Source of the DNA: Bog-473 sp963737745
GTDB lineage: Bacteria; Actinomycetota; Acidimicrobiia; Acidimicrobiales; RAAP-2
NCBI GenBank assembly: GCA_963737745.1
Contig: CAVTTR010000002.1
Location: forward strand, 124,001-188,000
Length of the DNA: 64,000 nt
Direction: 5' to 3'
Positions 26,869 through 35,208 of the stretch are shown in pieces (position 1 is the stretch's first letter; every line of letters begins with the position of its first letter). The notes below the pieces were generated by a model. That model searched no databases. It saw only the letters and a program-made list of their open reading frames with translations, and was not told where the DNA came from. The translations under genes were made by a program, and so were the position numbers.

Positions 26869-27982
26869 TTAGGACATCGTCTTCCGGCGATTGCGCCTGA
26901 GACTGCGCCCCGACAGCAGAAGCGTAAGGACGCCGAGACCGAGGATGATCAACGCGGCGACAATCGTTGCCGTGATGTTCGCACCGGTAAAGGCAAGGGC
27001 GCCTTGGGGTGTGAGCGACTCGGTAGCTGCGGTGCTACCGGTCGATCCACCAACTCCGGGCGACGAGCCCGTGGTTCCGGTGACCCCAGAGCCAACCGCG
27101 GTGGTCGTACCAACCGTGCCGGCCGCCCCTGCCGGAGATGTGGGAGTGCCCGGAGTACTCGTTGGCGCTCCGGGTGTCGTGGGTGTTCCAGGTGTCGTTG
27201 GTGTTGTGGGTGTGGTCGTGGGAGTTGTAGGGAGCGTCGTGGTTGTGGTTGTGGTCGGCGTGACGGGAGTGAAGTTATTGGTGAAGTTCGCCGAGCACGT
27301 CACCGTACTTCCGCCGCCGTTGGCGGAGCCGTTGCACTGGTTAATGGTGACCGGCTCTGCCGAAGCCCCTCCGGTCACGTTGCACTGCACGCGTGTGCTG
27401 GCACCGCCATTGTTCCCTGAGCCGTTGCATTGGGTCACCGTGGCGTTGGTCGTGCTGGCAACCGGTGCACAGACGACCGTCGGCTGTGTACCACCGCCCG
27501 TCCCCGAGCCGACACACTGATTGACCGTCACCCCAGAGGTGGCTCCTCCAGTTGGAACGGTATTGACGACCGAGACACTGCAGGTCACATTGCTCCCGCC
27601 GCCATTGGTGACTCCGTTGCACTGATCGACCGAGCTCACGAGCTGATTGGACGTTGTCACTGTCGTCGTACAGCCGAACGGCGGGAGTACTCCGGCGGCC
27701 GCCAAACAGGCAGTGGCGGTTACCGTGGAACTGCTGACACCGGCTGAGGATCACCGTATTCGCGATATTGATCGTGCACGTCACCTCAAATCCGGCACCG
27801 GTAGGAAAGGCTGGGGGGTCACATTGCGCAGCTGCGGGTGCGGTGGCGGCGGCCGAAGCAGACTTGGACGCCACGAAGCCGCCGAATAGCAGCATGGCCA
27901 AAGCGGTCACGACGATTATTGCCATGGTTGTGAGATGGCGAATGGTTCTTGCGTTCAAGAAACCTACAAAGGAGGTGGTCAT
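26869..27982 (-). CDS. Cell-surface Cys-repeat protein with LAFTG sorting signal, one frame change
   Basis: Reading from ATG 27982, an N-terminal signal (TMAIIVVTALAMLLFGGFVA, ending near SASAAA) leads to CDPPAFPTGAGFEVTCTINIANTV. After a frame change near 27745 come four Cys-bracketed repeats (QCNGxxNGGGSxVxCSxxxxN), a Thr/Pro-rich wall-spanning stretch, and a C-terminal GALAFTG, a hydrophobic helix IVAALIILGLGVLTLLL and the basic tail RSLRRNRRKTMS. LAxTG is the recognition type of class E sortases of high-GC actinobacteria, so the protein is probably wall-anchored. No sortase gene is in the window. Ligands are unknown. Confidence 0.65.
27285..27640 (-). repeat. Four tandem Cys/Asn/Gly repeats inside the surface protein
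   Basis: Copies of about 30-40 codons start with QCNG or QCVG, continue with a Gly/Asn-rich GGG turn and end with a second Cys in VTCS, VVCA, VQCN and VTCS. They sit near 27600-27640, 27500-27525, 27405-27432 and 27310-27340. Each unit has two Cys, which suggests a disulfide per repeat. Confidence 0.6.
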
Positions 27983-28137
27983 ACGAACTGACCGTCCAAT
28001 GCATCGCACTGGCCCGAGACCAGAGAAAAATGGGACGCGCACGTCCCCGGAAATGACCAGGCATAAACCATGGCAAAGACTCCTTTTGTGGCCCCGAAAT
28101 AGACACCGAACCTGACGGACGTTCGAGGAACCCTCGT

Positions 28138-28197
28138 AACAATACTCTAGTTATTATTTAATAGCAATATATTTCCAGATTTAGTCGAGATAAAGTT
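28138..28197 (+). promoter_or_regulatory. AT-rich upstream region of the winged-helix gene
   Basis: The 60 bases before ATG 28198 are strikingly AT-rich (TTATTATTTAATAGCAATA) compared with the GC-rich surroundings. They separate the divergent surface-protein and winged-helix genes, as expected for promoter DNA. No exact -35/-10 pair can be fixed, and no ribosome binding site is obvious. Confidence 0.35.
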
Positions 28198-28512
28198 ATG
28201 GTCATGGGTGAATGGAACTTCCTCTCCAACCACGGACGCGCGTTGCTTTGCATCGCCCGGGACCCCGGGGTGCGGCTGCGCGACATTGCCGACACCCTCA
28301 GCATCACCGAGCGTCGTGCCTACGACCTGGTCACGGATCTCACTGAAGCGGGATACGTCCTTAAAGAAAAGGAAGGGAGACGCAATCGCTATCAGATTCA
28401 AGAGCATCTTCCGATACCCGAGGACCCCCAACAGAAACAAGCCATAGGCGAGGTGCTGGCCCTCCTGACCGCACCGGCCAAAGGGTCGGCGCCGAAGAGA
28501 AGGGCTCGATAG
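28198..28512 (+). CDS. Winged helix-turn-helix regulator
   Basis: The 104-residue protein is one winged-helix domain: NFLSNHGRALLCIARDPGVRLRDIADTL forms helices 1-2, SITERRAYDLVTDLTEAGYV the recognition helix, and KEKEGRRNRYQIQ the wing. The tail is short and basic. The spacing matches MarR/ArsR-like single-domain proteins of actinobacteria, with no ligand-binding part, so it may respond through dimerisation only. ATG 28204 is an alternative start. It lies just before the transglutaminase pair in the same orientation, 119 bases apart, and could control it or the divergent surface gene. Confidence 0.75.
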   Translation: MVMGEWNFLSNHGRALLCIARDPGVRLRDIADTLSITERRAYDLVTDLTEAGYVLKEKEGRRNRYQIQEHLPIPEDPQQKQAIGEVLALLTAPAKGSAPKRRAR

Positions 28513-28631
28513 TGGCAGGCGGAGGAGCCCTCCCTTGGCGAGAACAACCGCAGTTGTTATTGCGCCCCAGTTCACATTCTGGACACAAACTGGCTATCTT
28601 CCATTCACGGGGGTAGAACAAACTTGGGATT

Positions 28632-29435
28632 GTGCTGGTGCGTGTCGGGTGCGAGTTCGCCTATACGAGCGAGGCCGCATGCCCGTCACTCTGGCAGGTA
28701 CGCCCTCGGGCCGATGAACCGCACCGCATGGTGCACGAGACGTGGGAACCGCCGTCCCCGGCGCAGACGTACTTTGATGCCTTCGGCAATGAGTGCGATC
28801 GTTTGACGATCCCGGCCGGGTCGTCGACGCTCCGATACGATGCCACGTTCGAAGTTCCCGACCACGACGACGCAGTCGATCCGTCCGCTCACGAATCGGA
28901 CATTCGGGAACTGCCGGACGAGGCGTTCGTCTATCTCTTACCTAGCCGCTTTTGCTGGCCTGACGCACTCTATGAGTCGGCGTGGGAGTTGTTCGGTTCC
29001 ACCAAGGAGGGAGCGGAACGGGTGCTCGCCGTCACTGACTGGGTGCATCACGCCATTTCCTACAAGGTGGGTGCCAGCGATACTCGGACCACCGCTTTGG
29101 ACGTCTTCGAATCCCGGCAGGGCGTTTGTCGGGATTACACCCACCTCGGGATCACCCTGTGCCGGGCCCTGAACATTCCCGCCCGCTATGTATCGGGGTA
29201 CCTCCCTGACATCGATGTCGAACCTCCCGATTTACCGATGGATTTCTGCACCTGGTTCGAAGCATGGCTCGGGGACCGGTGGTGGCCCTTTGATCCGAGG
29301 AACAACGAACCGAGGATTGGCCGAGTAGTAATCGCCCGAGGGCGTGACGCCCTCGATGCCGCGATGGTGACGACATGGGGAGGGCCAACTCTCCTCTCCA
29401 TGGATGTCTGGGCTGACGAAGCCTCTCCATGTTGA
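28632..29435 (+). CDS. Transglutaminase-like protein with altered catalytic His
   Basis: A 267-residue protein of the bacterial transglutaminase-like family. An N-terminal beta-rich domain (CEFAYTSEAACPSLWQVRP, RYDATFEVPD) is followed by the papain-like core: Cys166 in QGVCRDYTHL, then PARYVSGYLPD and Asp221 in WPFDPRNN. At the position where the family has DFHAWFE, the sequence reads DFCTWFE, so Cys206 replaces the catalytic His. The surrounding residues are well conserved, which makes a simple read error less likely since two bases of the codon would have to change. The enzyme may be inactive or have changed chemistry. Its stop overlaps the start of the next transglutaminase gene. Confidence 0.75.
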   Translation: MLVRVGCEFAYTSEAACPSLWQVRPRADEPHRMVHETWEPPSPAQTYFDAFGNECDRLTIPAGSSTLRYDATFEVPDHDDAVDPSAHESDIRELPDEAFVYLLPSRFCWPDALYESAWELFGSTKEGAERVLAVTDWVHHAISYKVGASDTRTTALDVFESRQGVCRDYTHLGITLCRALNIPARYVSGYLPDIDVEPPDLPMDFCTWFEAWLGDRWWPFDPRNNEPRIGRVVIARGRDALDAAMVTTWGGPTLLSMDVWADEASPC

Positions 29436-30292
29436 GCGAGCTGGCACGCCACGAGATCGTGGCCTACCGCCTTGAGCAAGAGTTCCGGTACTCCTACGAA
29501 TCGGCGGTGCGTCATGTGCGGCAACGGCTCGTGGTCGCACCGCGACGCGTTCACGGTGGTCAGCGGCGTCGATCATTCTCCCTCGCCATCGAAGGCGGAG
29601 AATCCATCAGCTCTGTTTCCCGAGACCGCTTCGGGAACGACGTTGTCAACGCCACGCTCGACGGGGTGGATTCGGTTCTCGTGTTCACCTCGACGGCTGA
29701 CGTCGACGTCAGTGGTGTTGCGGGCCGGTCAGCCGTCCCTGCGGCGGCGCTCAGTGATGCCCGGTATCTGGCACCGACTGCGCTCACGCGAGCGGATCGC
29801 CGGCTCAGGCAAAGTGCATCGAACCTGGCCCGCACCACTTCGGGAACGACTTTGGCCGCACTGCTCTGCTCGTGGGCGCATGGGGCAATCGAATACGGGT
29901 ACGGCGTGACCACGGTGCGGACCACGGCGGCGGAGGCAGCGAAAGGCGGGCACGGGGTGTGCCAAGACTTCGCGCACATCATGCTCGCACTCTGTCGCTC
30001 GGCTGGTTTGCCTGCCCGTTACGTGTCCGGCCATTTGGTAGGGGAAGGTGGGTCCCATGCGTGGGTCGAGGTGTTGACAACCGACGAGAACGGTCCGGCC
30101 GCCATTGCCTTTGATCCAACGCACGATCGCCGTACCACGCAGCACTATCTCACGGTTGCCATCGGGCGAGATTACGCCGACGTGGCGCCGACATCGGGGA
30201 CGTTCGAAGGATCGTGCGGGTCGATGCTGACCTCGACCAAGCGCCTGTGCGCCCGTGAGGAGCTGGAGTCGGTAACAACGCTCTCGTCCTGA
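29429..30292 (+). CDS. Transglutaminase-like cysteine peptidase family protein
   Basis: The 287-residue protein has an N-terminal Bact_transglu_N domain (YRLEQEFRYSYESAVRHVRQRLVVAPRR) and a complete transglutaminase core: Cys in GHGVCQDFAHIMLALCR, His in EGGSHAWVEVL and Asp in AIAFDPTHDR. The catalytic triad is intact. Such proteins are cytoplasmic, act as amide-bond hydrolases or transferases, and often occur as two paralogues with a circularly related partner. Its ATG lies within the stop region of the preceding paralogue (7-base overlap), so both are translated from one message. The substrate is unknown. Confidence 0.8.
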   Translation: MLSELARHEIVAYRLEQEFRYSYESAVRHVRQRLVVAPRRVHGGQRRRSFSLAIEGGESISSVSRDRFGNDVVNATLDGVDSVLVFTSTADVDVSGVAGRSAVPAAALSDARYLAPTALTRADRRLRQSASNLARTTSGTTLAALLCSWAHGAIEYGYGVTTVRTTAAEAAKGGHGVCQDFAHIMLALCRSAGLPARYVSGHLVGEGGSHAWVEVLTTDENGPAAIAFDPTHDRRTTQHYLTVAIGRDYADVAPTSGTFEGSCGSMLTSTKRLCAREELESVTTLSS

Positions 30293-30299
30293 GGGATGG

Positions 30300-30318
30300 C
30301 GGAAGGTTCAGCCTTCCG
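30300..30318. terminator. Hairpin between convergent genes
   Basis: CGGAAGG and CCTTCCG form a perfect 7-bp stem with loop TTCAG, eight bases after the transglutaminase stop. It includes the stop codon of the convergent GATase gene. There is no T-tract, but the place suits a shared bidirectional terminator. Confidence 0.45.
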
Positions 30319-31020
30319 GTCTTGTCGCACAGGCGTCGACGAAGGATCCGAAGAGTGCGGCGTCACCGCGCACCTCGGGGTGCCACTGCACGCCCATCAT
30401 GAACGCAACGACGGGTCTTCAATCGCCTCGACGATGCCGTCGTCGGCCCGTCCGACCACGGCGAGGTTTTGACCCAGTCGATCGATGCCCTGATGATGGT
30501 AGCAATCGACAGTGATCGTGTTGGTAGCGAGCACGCGAGCAAGGTGAGACCCCTTTTCCAACTGCACGTGTGTCTCGCCATAAAGGCCCGGGCCGGGGGA
30601 GTGACTCTCGTGTTCAATGAGATCGGGAAGGTGTTGGTACAGCGTGCCTCCGCGTACGACGTTGAGTACCTGCAGCCCCCGACAGATGGCCAGGAGGGGC
30701 AGATCGCGCTCCGTCGCTGTCTCGACGAGCGCAGACTCGAAGGAGTCCCGGCGGCGGTCCGGAACCTGGGTCGAAGGTCCCGGCGCGGCGCCGTAGGCCT
30801 CAGGGTCTACATCTGTTCCTCCGACCAAAACGATCCCATCGAGGTGTCCGACGATGTGCTTGGGATTCGATCCAGAGAAAAGGAGAACCGGAGACCCCCC
30901 GGCCTCGACGATCCGTCTCGTGTAGGTCTCGGGCAGGAGCGTTGTCGGGGTGTCGGTCCACGAGCCCCAGGTGGCGAGAGCGGACGAGGTGGAAACGCCG
31001 ACTATCGGTGTCCGCCTCAC
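30308..31020 (-). CDS. Class I glutamine amidotransferase-like hydrolase (PuuD-like), one frame change
   Basis: The frame starting at 31020 gives a peptidase C26/PuuD-type protein: VGVSTSSALATWG, GIVLVGGTDVDPEAYG, the nucleophile Cys in LAICRGLQVLNV, GGTLYQHLPD and HHQGIDRLG. It ends early at 30397. One base away the expected end is present, FMMGVQWHPEVRGDAALFG with the catalytic His-Glu pair, stopping at 30308, so a frame change near 30405 is likely. Family members cleave gamma-glutamyl-GABA and related gamma-glutamyl amines in putrescine catabolism. That role fits the divergent agmatine genes. Confidence 0.75.
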
Positions 31021-31206
31021 GAGGAGTGGCGGTTGCTCACGTTGTTACTCCTGGTGGCAACGAACAAGTCGACGCCCGAGCCTTTCTCCGACTTTCTCCC
31101 GGCCCTCTACGCAGAACTCCATCGCTGCACCCGAAGCTAGTCCATAGCCTTGAAGGATAAGGCGAGAGTGTGGGGCCGATCATGCTCGAGGCTATGGTAA
31201 GCGGGC

Positions 31207-32235
31207 GTGCCCGAACCAAGGCCCGAAGATGCGGGGGCGCCTCCTTCCGCGGCGGCTCGTTACAGAATGCCGCCGGAAACGGACCCACATGAACGCACCT
31301 TGATCGCGTGGCCTTGCCGACGCGAGCTGTGGGGAGCGGTGCTCGAGGATGCGAAGAAGGAATACGCCAACGTGGCCAACGCCGTCGCTGCTTTCGAGCC
31401 GGTGACGATGGTGGCGGGGGATGCGCGTGACGCCGCCGAAGCACGTCGTGCCACCGGTGCCGGCGTCGAGGTGATCGAAATTCCCATAGACGATTCGTGG
31501 ATCCGTGACAACGGTCCGGTGTTCGTCACCGGGGGACCTTCGGGTCGACGAGGAGTGCATTTCGGCTTCAACGCCTGGGGCGCCAAGTTCGAGCGCTGGG
31601 ACCGCGATGAGGCGGCGGGAGGAGAGCTGGCCCGGATGTTCGCAGCAGACGTCGTCGAAGCACCCTTCGTTCTGGAGGGCGGCTCTATTTGCGTCGACGC
31701 TCAGGGACGTCTCCTAACCACAGAACAATGTCTCTTGAACCCCAATCGCAATCCGCATTTGTCGAAGACCGAGATTGAGCGGGGCCTACGAGATTTCCTG
31801 GGGGTATCGGAAATCGTCTGGTTTGATCGGGGTTTGATCGGAGATCGTGACACCGATGGTCACGTTGACATGTTCACCGCTCTTACCGATGACGGTGCTC
31901 TGCTTCTCCAAGCGCGCCCACCGGGTGACCCTGACCATGGCCCCATGACCGAGAACAGACGGAGAGCCGCCGAAGCTGGACTCACGGTGATTGACTTTCC
32001 GTTCCTGGCGAACGGTCGAGTGAATGGAAGTGACGTGATGTTGTCCTACTTGAATCTCTATCTTTGTAATGGTGGAGTGATCGTTCCTCTGGCGGGCGGC
32101 GTGCATGATGACGATGCCCTGGCGTTCATTGGCGCCGCCTACCCCGAGCGCCAGGTAGTTGGAGTGCCCGGCCTCACCATCGCTTACGGTGGCGGTGGGC
32201 CCCACTGCATCACGCAGCAAGTTCCTCGGCCATGA
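31207..32235 (+). CDS. aguA: Agmatine deiminase
   Basis: The 342-residue product has the peptidyl-arginine-deiminase/agmatine-deiminase fold: PPETDPHERTLIAWPCR, the IDDSWIRDNGPVFV motif near residue 100, EGGSICVDAQGRLLTTEQCLLNPNRNP, DTDGHVDMF with catalytic His, and the nucleophile Cys334 in GGGGPHCITQQVP. It converts agmatine to N-carbamoylputrescine and ammonia in the cytoplasm. The GTG at 31207 has no clear ribosome binding site, so an internal start is possible. Its stop overlaps the start of the amidase for its product (ATGA), forming a two-gene operon. Confidence 0.9.
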   Translation: MPEPRPEDAGAPPSAAARYRMPPETDPHERTLIAWPCRRELWGAVLEDAKKEYANVANAVAAFEPVTMVAGDARDAAEARRATGAGVEVIEIPIDDSWIRDNGPVFVTGGPSGRRGVHFGFNAWGAKFERWDRDEAAGGELARMFAADVVEAPFVLEGGSICVDAQGRLLTTEQCLLNPNRNPHLSKTEIERGLRDFLGVSEIVWFDRGLIGDRDTDGHVDMFTALTDDGALLLQARPPGDPDHGPMTENRRRAAEAGLTVIDFPFLANGRVNGSDVMLSYLNLYLCNGGVIVPLAGGVHDDDALAFIGAAYPERQVVGVPGLTIAYGGGGPHCITQQVPRP

Positions 32236-33176
32236 AGGTCTTCCGCTCCATTCCGCTGCCCTCGTTAGCGAGAGTCGATGGTCCCGCACATTTGCCCGTG
32301 CGAGTGGGCGCTGTGCAGCAGGCGTGGCATCCCGATCCGGAGGATCATCGAGCCGCACTTTCCGAGGGCATACGCCTTGCCGCCAACGAGGGTGCACGGC
32401 TGGTCTGTCTCCAGGAACTCACCTTGTCCCCTTATTTCGCCGTCACTTCTGAGGGTCCAGGGCCCGGCCGGGTGGAACCGGAATCAGTTCTGCATGGCCC
32501 GACCCTTCAGTTCAGTGCGACGATGGCAGCCGAAACCGGAGTTCTGGTACACGCGTCCCTCTATGAGGAACGGCCTGGCCATCGCCTCGGATACAACACA
32601 GCGATAGTCGTTGACCCCGAGGGCACACTGCGTCTGCGGTCCCGCAAACTCCACATTCCGGTTACGGCTGGGTACTACGAAGACCGGTATTTTTCCCCCG
32701 GACCGGCCGATGCTGAGGCATTTCAGACTCTTCGGATCGGCGACGCCGATTTCGGCTTTCCCACGTGTTGGGATCAATGGTTCCCCGAGGTGGCGCGGGC
32801 GTACTCCTTGCGCGGAGCAGCGGTCATTGTCTACCCGACTGCCATAGGATCCGAGCCCGATCATCCCGAATTCGATACCGAACCGTTGTGGGAAAGGGTC
32901 ATTACGGCCAATGGGATCGCCAATGGAACGTTCATGATCGCGGTGAACCGAATCGGTACCGAGCCACCACTGACCTTCTACGGGTCCTCGTTCATTTCTG
33001 ATCCCTACGGTCGCATTCTGGTGCAAGCGCCACGGAACGAACCGGCGGTCCTGATCGCCGACCTCGACATCGATCAACGGCGAGATTGGCTCGCACTGTT
33101 CCCCTTGTTGGAGACCCGTCGCCCCGATGCCTATGGGTTGCTCACCGCAGACAAGCGGACCACGCCCGAGGGCTGA
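32232..33176 (+). CDS. aguB: N-carbamoylputrescine amidase (carbon-nitrogen hydrolase)
   Basis: The 314-residue nitrilase-superfamily protein carries the Glu-Lys-Cys triad: Glu in LVCLQELTLSPYF, Lys in SRKLHIPV and Cys in FPTCWDQWFPEVAR. The YNTAIVVDPEG, GYYEDRYFSPG and NRIGTEPPLTFYGSSFISDPYGRIL segments match AguB, which hydrolyses N-carbamoylputrescine to putrescine, CO2 and ammonia. The first 20 residues are poorly conserved, and translation may begin slightly later, near PVRVGAVQ. It is coupled to the agmatine deiminase gene upstream, giving the complete agmatine-to-putrescine route. Confidence 0.9.
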   Translation: MKVFRSIPLPSLARVDGPAHLPVRVGAVQQAWHPDPEDHRAALSEGIRLAANEGARLVCLQELTLSPYFAVTSEGPGPGRVEPESVLHGPTLQFSATMAAETGVLVHASLYEERPGHRLGYNTAIVVDPEGTLRLRSRKLHIPVTAGYYEDRYFSPGPADAEAFQTLRIGDADFGFPTCWDQWFPEVARAYSLRGAAVIVYPTAIGSEPDHPEFDTEPLWERVITANGIANGTFMIAVNRIGTEPPLTFYGSSFISDPYGRILVQAPRNEPAVLIADLDIDQRRDWLALFPLLETRRPDAYGLLTADKRTTPEG

Positions 33177-33194
33177 TCTCCCTTCGCCGTACGC

Positions 33195-33944
33195 CTAGGA
33201 CGTTCGAGTGACCGCCACGACATTGCGCGTCAAGTCGATTTGTTCTTTGTCCGGAATGGCGATCCACTCCGCTCGATGCGTCGAAAGATCGATCACGATG
33301 TGCGATGGCTCGGGTCCGGTCTCGTGCCCGGCATTGAAGACCCAGGTCTGCTCCAACCGATCGACCCAGCTCCCCCCAGTGGCCCACGGCGACTGGTGGA
33401 TATGTCCGCAGAGAACGATGTCGGGTCGCCATTGGTGGATCCACTCGGCCAGGTCGGTGTCTCCGTACTCGGTGTGGCCGGCCTTGGCCACCCGAGTTCC
33501 CGTGGGCGGCGAATGGTAGACCCAGATCCAATGTTCGGGTCGTTCGGAGGCAGCTTCCTTGAGCTGACGGACGACGAGCTCCTTGGTCAGCGGCCCATCC
33601 CACCATGGGCACACGGTGAATCGGATGCCATCGAGATCGACGCTTTGCCCGTCGATGTAGAGCGATGGCGCTTCCAAGGCGGAAAGCCAACTCGCCCGCT
33701 GCTCGCCATCGCGGCCCGGACCGTCGAGATCGTGATTTCCCGACGCGACCAGGACCACCACTACCCGCGATAATGCGATGAAGTACTCCGAGATCGTGGC
33801 GGTTTGCCTCGTGAGGGGAGTGGGGCTCTCGCTGTCGAGGTGATCGCCTGGCAGCACGACCACGTCGTAGTCTCCGGCATGATCGAGGATCCAGTCCAGC
33901 TGGCGAAGGTGATAGTGAATATCCGAGACACAGAGTATGCGCAT
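33195..33944 (-). CDS. Metallophosphoesterase
   Basis: The 249-residue protein starts RILCVSDIHYH with the first metal motif (D-x-H), then VVLPGDHLDSE (GD), VASGNHDLDG (GNHD), VYHSPPTGTRV and LCGHIHQSPW (GHxH). These are the five motifs of calcineurin-like phosphoesterases that bind two metal ions. The substrate, a nucleotide or phosphoester, cannot be told. The product is cytoplasmic with no signal peptide. It is convergent with aguB, 18 bases apart, and divergent from the zinc-peptidase gene. Confidence 0.85.
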   Translation of the reverse strand: MRILCVSDIHYHLRQLDWILDHAGDYDVVVLPGDHLDSESPTPLTRQTATISEYFIALSRVVVVLVASGNHDLDGPGRDGEQRASWLSALEAPSLYIDGQSVDLDGIRFTVCPWWDGPLTKELVVRQLKEAASERPEHWIWVYHSPPTGTRVAKAGHTEYGDTDLAEWIHQWRPDIVLCGHIHQSPWATGGSWVDRLEQTWVFNAGHETGPEPSHIVIDLSTHRAEWIAIPDKEQIDLTRNVVAVTRTS

Positions 33945-34057
33945 CAGTGCCCACGCGTGCGGGGGCCTGAATGAGGCGGGCTCGTGTTGGCGGATCCTCT
34001 CTTGATCAGGTCAACACTACGCACTCTGGCGGACATACTTAGTGTCCTCTTCGAAAG

Positions 34058-35161
34058 GTGAACGTGCTCAAATTCAACTGCGGCCACTGCGAGCAGCAGG
34101 TGTTCTTCGACAACAGTCTGTGCCTGCGGTGCCAGTCACCGCTCGGTTATGTGTACCAACGAGGGTTGCTCATTTCGCTCACCGAGTCTGCCCCCGGTCG
34201 TTTCGTGGAAGTCGGCGACACGGTGGAGACATGGCAGCGTTGCGCCACCGCGGAGGTCACAGGCTGCAACTGGCTCGTTCCCTACGGGAGTGAAGCTCTG
34301 TGCTCTTCCTGCGCCCTCACCCGGACCCGGCCCGCAGTCACCGACTCGGAGGGAATGGCGGAATTCGTGCGGGCCGAAAGCGCCAAGCGTCGTCTGCTTT
34401 TCCAACTGCACGAGCTCGGGCTCCCGGTTACCGGTCGCAATGAGGACCGCGAGACTGGATTGGCCTTCGACCTCTTGTCCTCCGTCACCACCAAGGTCAT
34501 CACGGGCCATGACGACGGCGTAATCACGTTGGACCTGGCCGAGGCGGATGACGAGCACCGAGAACACCTGCGCCGCCAACTCAACGAGCCTTACCGCACA
34601 TTGCTCGGACACTTTCGTCACGAGATAGGGCACTATTACTGGTCGCTCCTGGTCGACGACCCAACCATTCTCGAGGCTTGTCGGGCCATCTTTGGCGACG
34701 ATACCGAGGACTACCAAGAAGCCGTGCGCCGCCACTACGTTCACGAAGCATCCCCTGAGGGGTGGTCAGGGACGTTCATCAGTCACTACGCCACGATGCA
34801 TCCCTACGAAGACTGGGCGGAAACGTTCGCCCACTATCTCCATATTCTCGATACGTTGCAGACGGCGGAAAGCTTCGGTCTCCAAAGCCGGGCAGTCGTG
34901 AGACAGCAACGAGCGCGCGATACCTCCGATCCGACTCGTCCCGATGGCAGTGGCCATTTCGGAATCATGATCGACCACTGGCTCGAGATGTCCAGTGTGC
35001 TCAACCAGATCAATCGGTCCATGGGACGGGACGATCTCTACCCGTTTGTCCTACCTCCAGCGGTTATTCGGAAGCTGGCGTTTGTCGACAAGCTCGTTCA
35101 CCGACAAGCCCGGCGCGCTTCTCAAGATCTGACCGGGCCGGAGAAGATAAAGCCTCTTTGA
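34058..35161 (+). CDS. Putative zinc-binding metallopeptidase with N-terminal zinc ribbon
   Basis: The 367-residue protein begins with a zinc-ribbon segment CGHCEQQVFFDNSLCLRCQSPLG and a second Cys pair in CNWLVPYGSEALCSSCALT, followed by the peptidase-like domain with GHFRHEIGHYYWSLLVDD, where HEIGH is the zinc-binding HExxH, and further YEDWAETFAHYLHILDTL with a likely third ligand Glu. This layout is that of the Peptidase_Mx (PF15887-type) family. Substrate and role are unknown. The start is GTG 34058, with weak ribosome binding signal. It lies 47 bases before nudC in the same direction and could be co-transcribed. Confidence 0.8.
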   Translation: MNVLKFNCGHCEQQVFFDNSLCLRCQSPLGYVYQRGLLISLTESAPGRFVEVGDTVETWQRCATAEVTGCNWLVPYGSEALCSSCALTRTRPAVTDSEGMAEFVRAESAKRRLLFQLHELGLPVTGRNEDRETGLAFDLLSSVTTKVITGHDDGVITLDLAEADDEHREHLRRQLNEPYRTLLGHFRHEIGHYYWSLLVDDPTILEACRAIFGDDTEDYQEAVRRHYVHEASPEGWSGTFISHYATMHPYEDWAETFAHYLHILDTLQTAESFGLQSRAVVRQQRARDTSDPTRPDGSGHFGIMIDHWLEMSSVLNQINRSMGRDDLYPFVLPPAVIRKLAFVDKLVHRQARRASQDLTGPEKIKPL

Positions 35162-35208
35162 AAGCGGCGCGCTGGTACGACCATTCACTCTGGTGCTAAG
35201 GCGGTGCA

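Noticed and set aside
26868..27520. Plus-strand frames with Val-rich repeats opposite the surface protein
   Set aside because: They mirror the Thr/Pro and Asn/Gly repeats of the minus-strand protein and have no start signals or anchors of their own.
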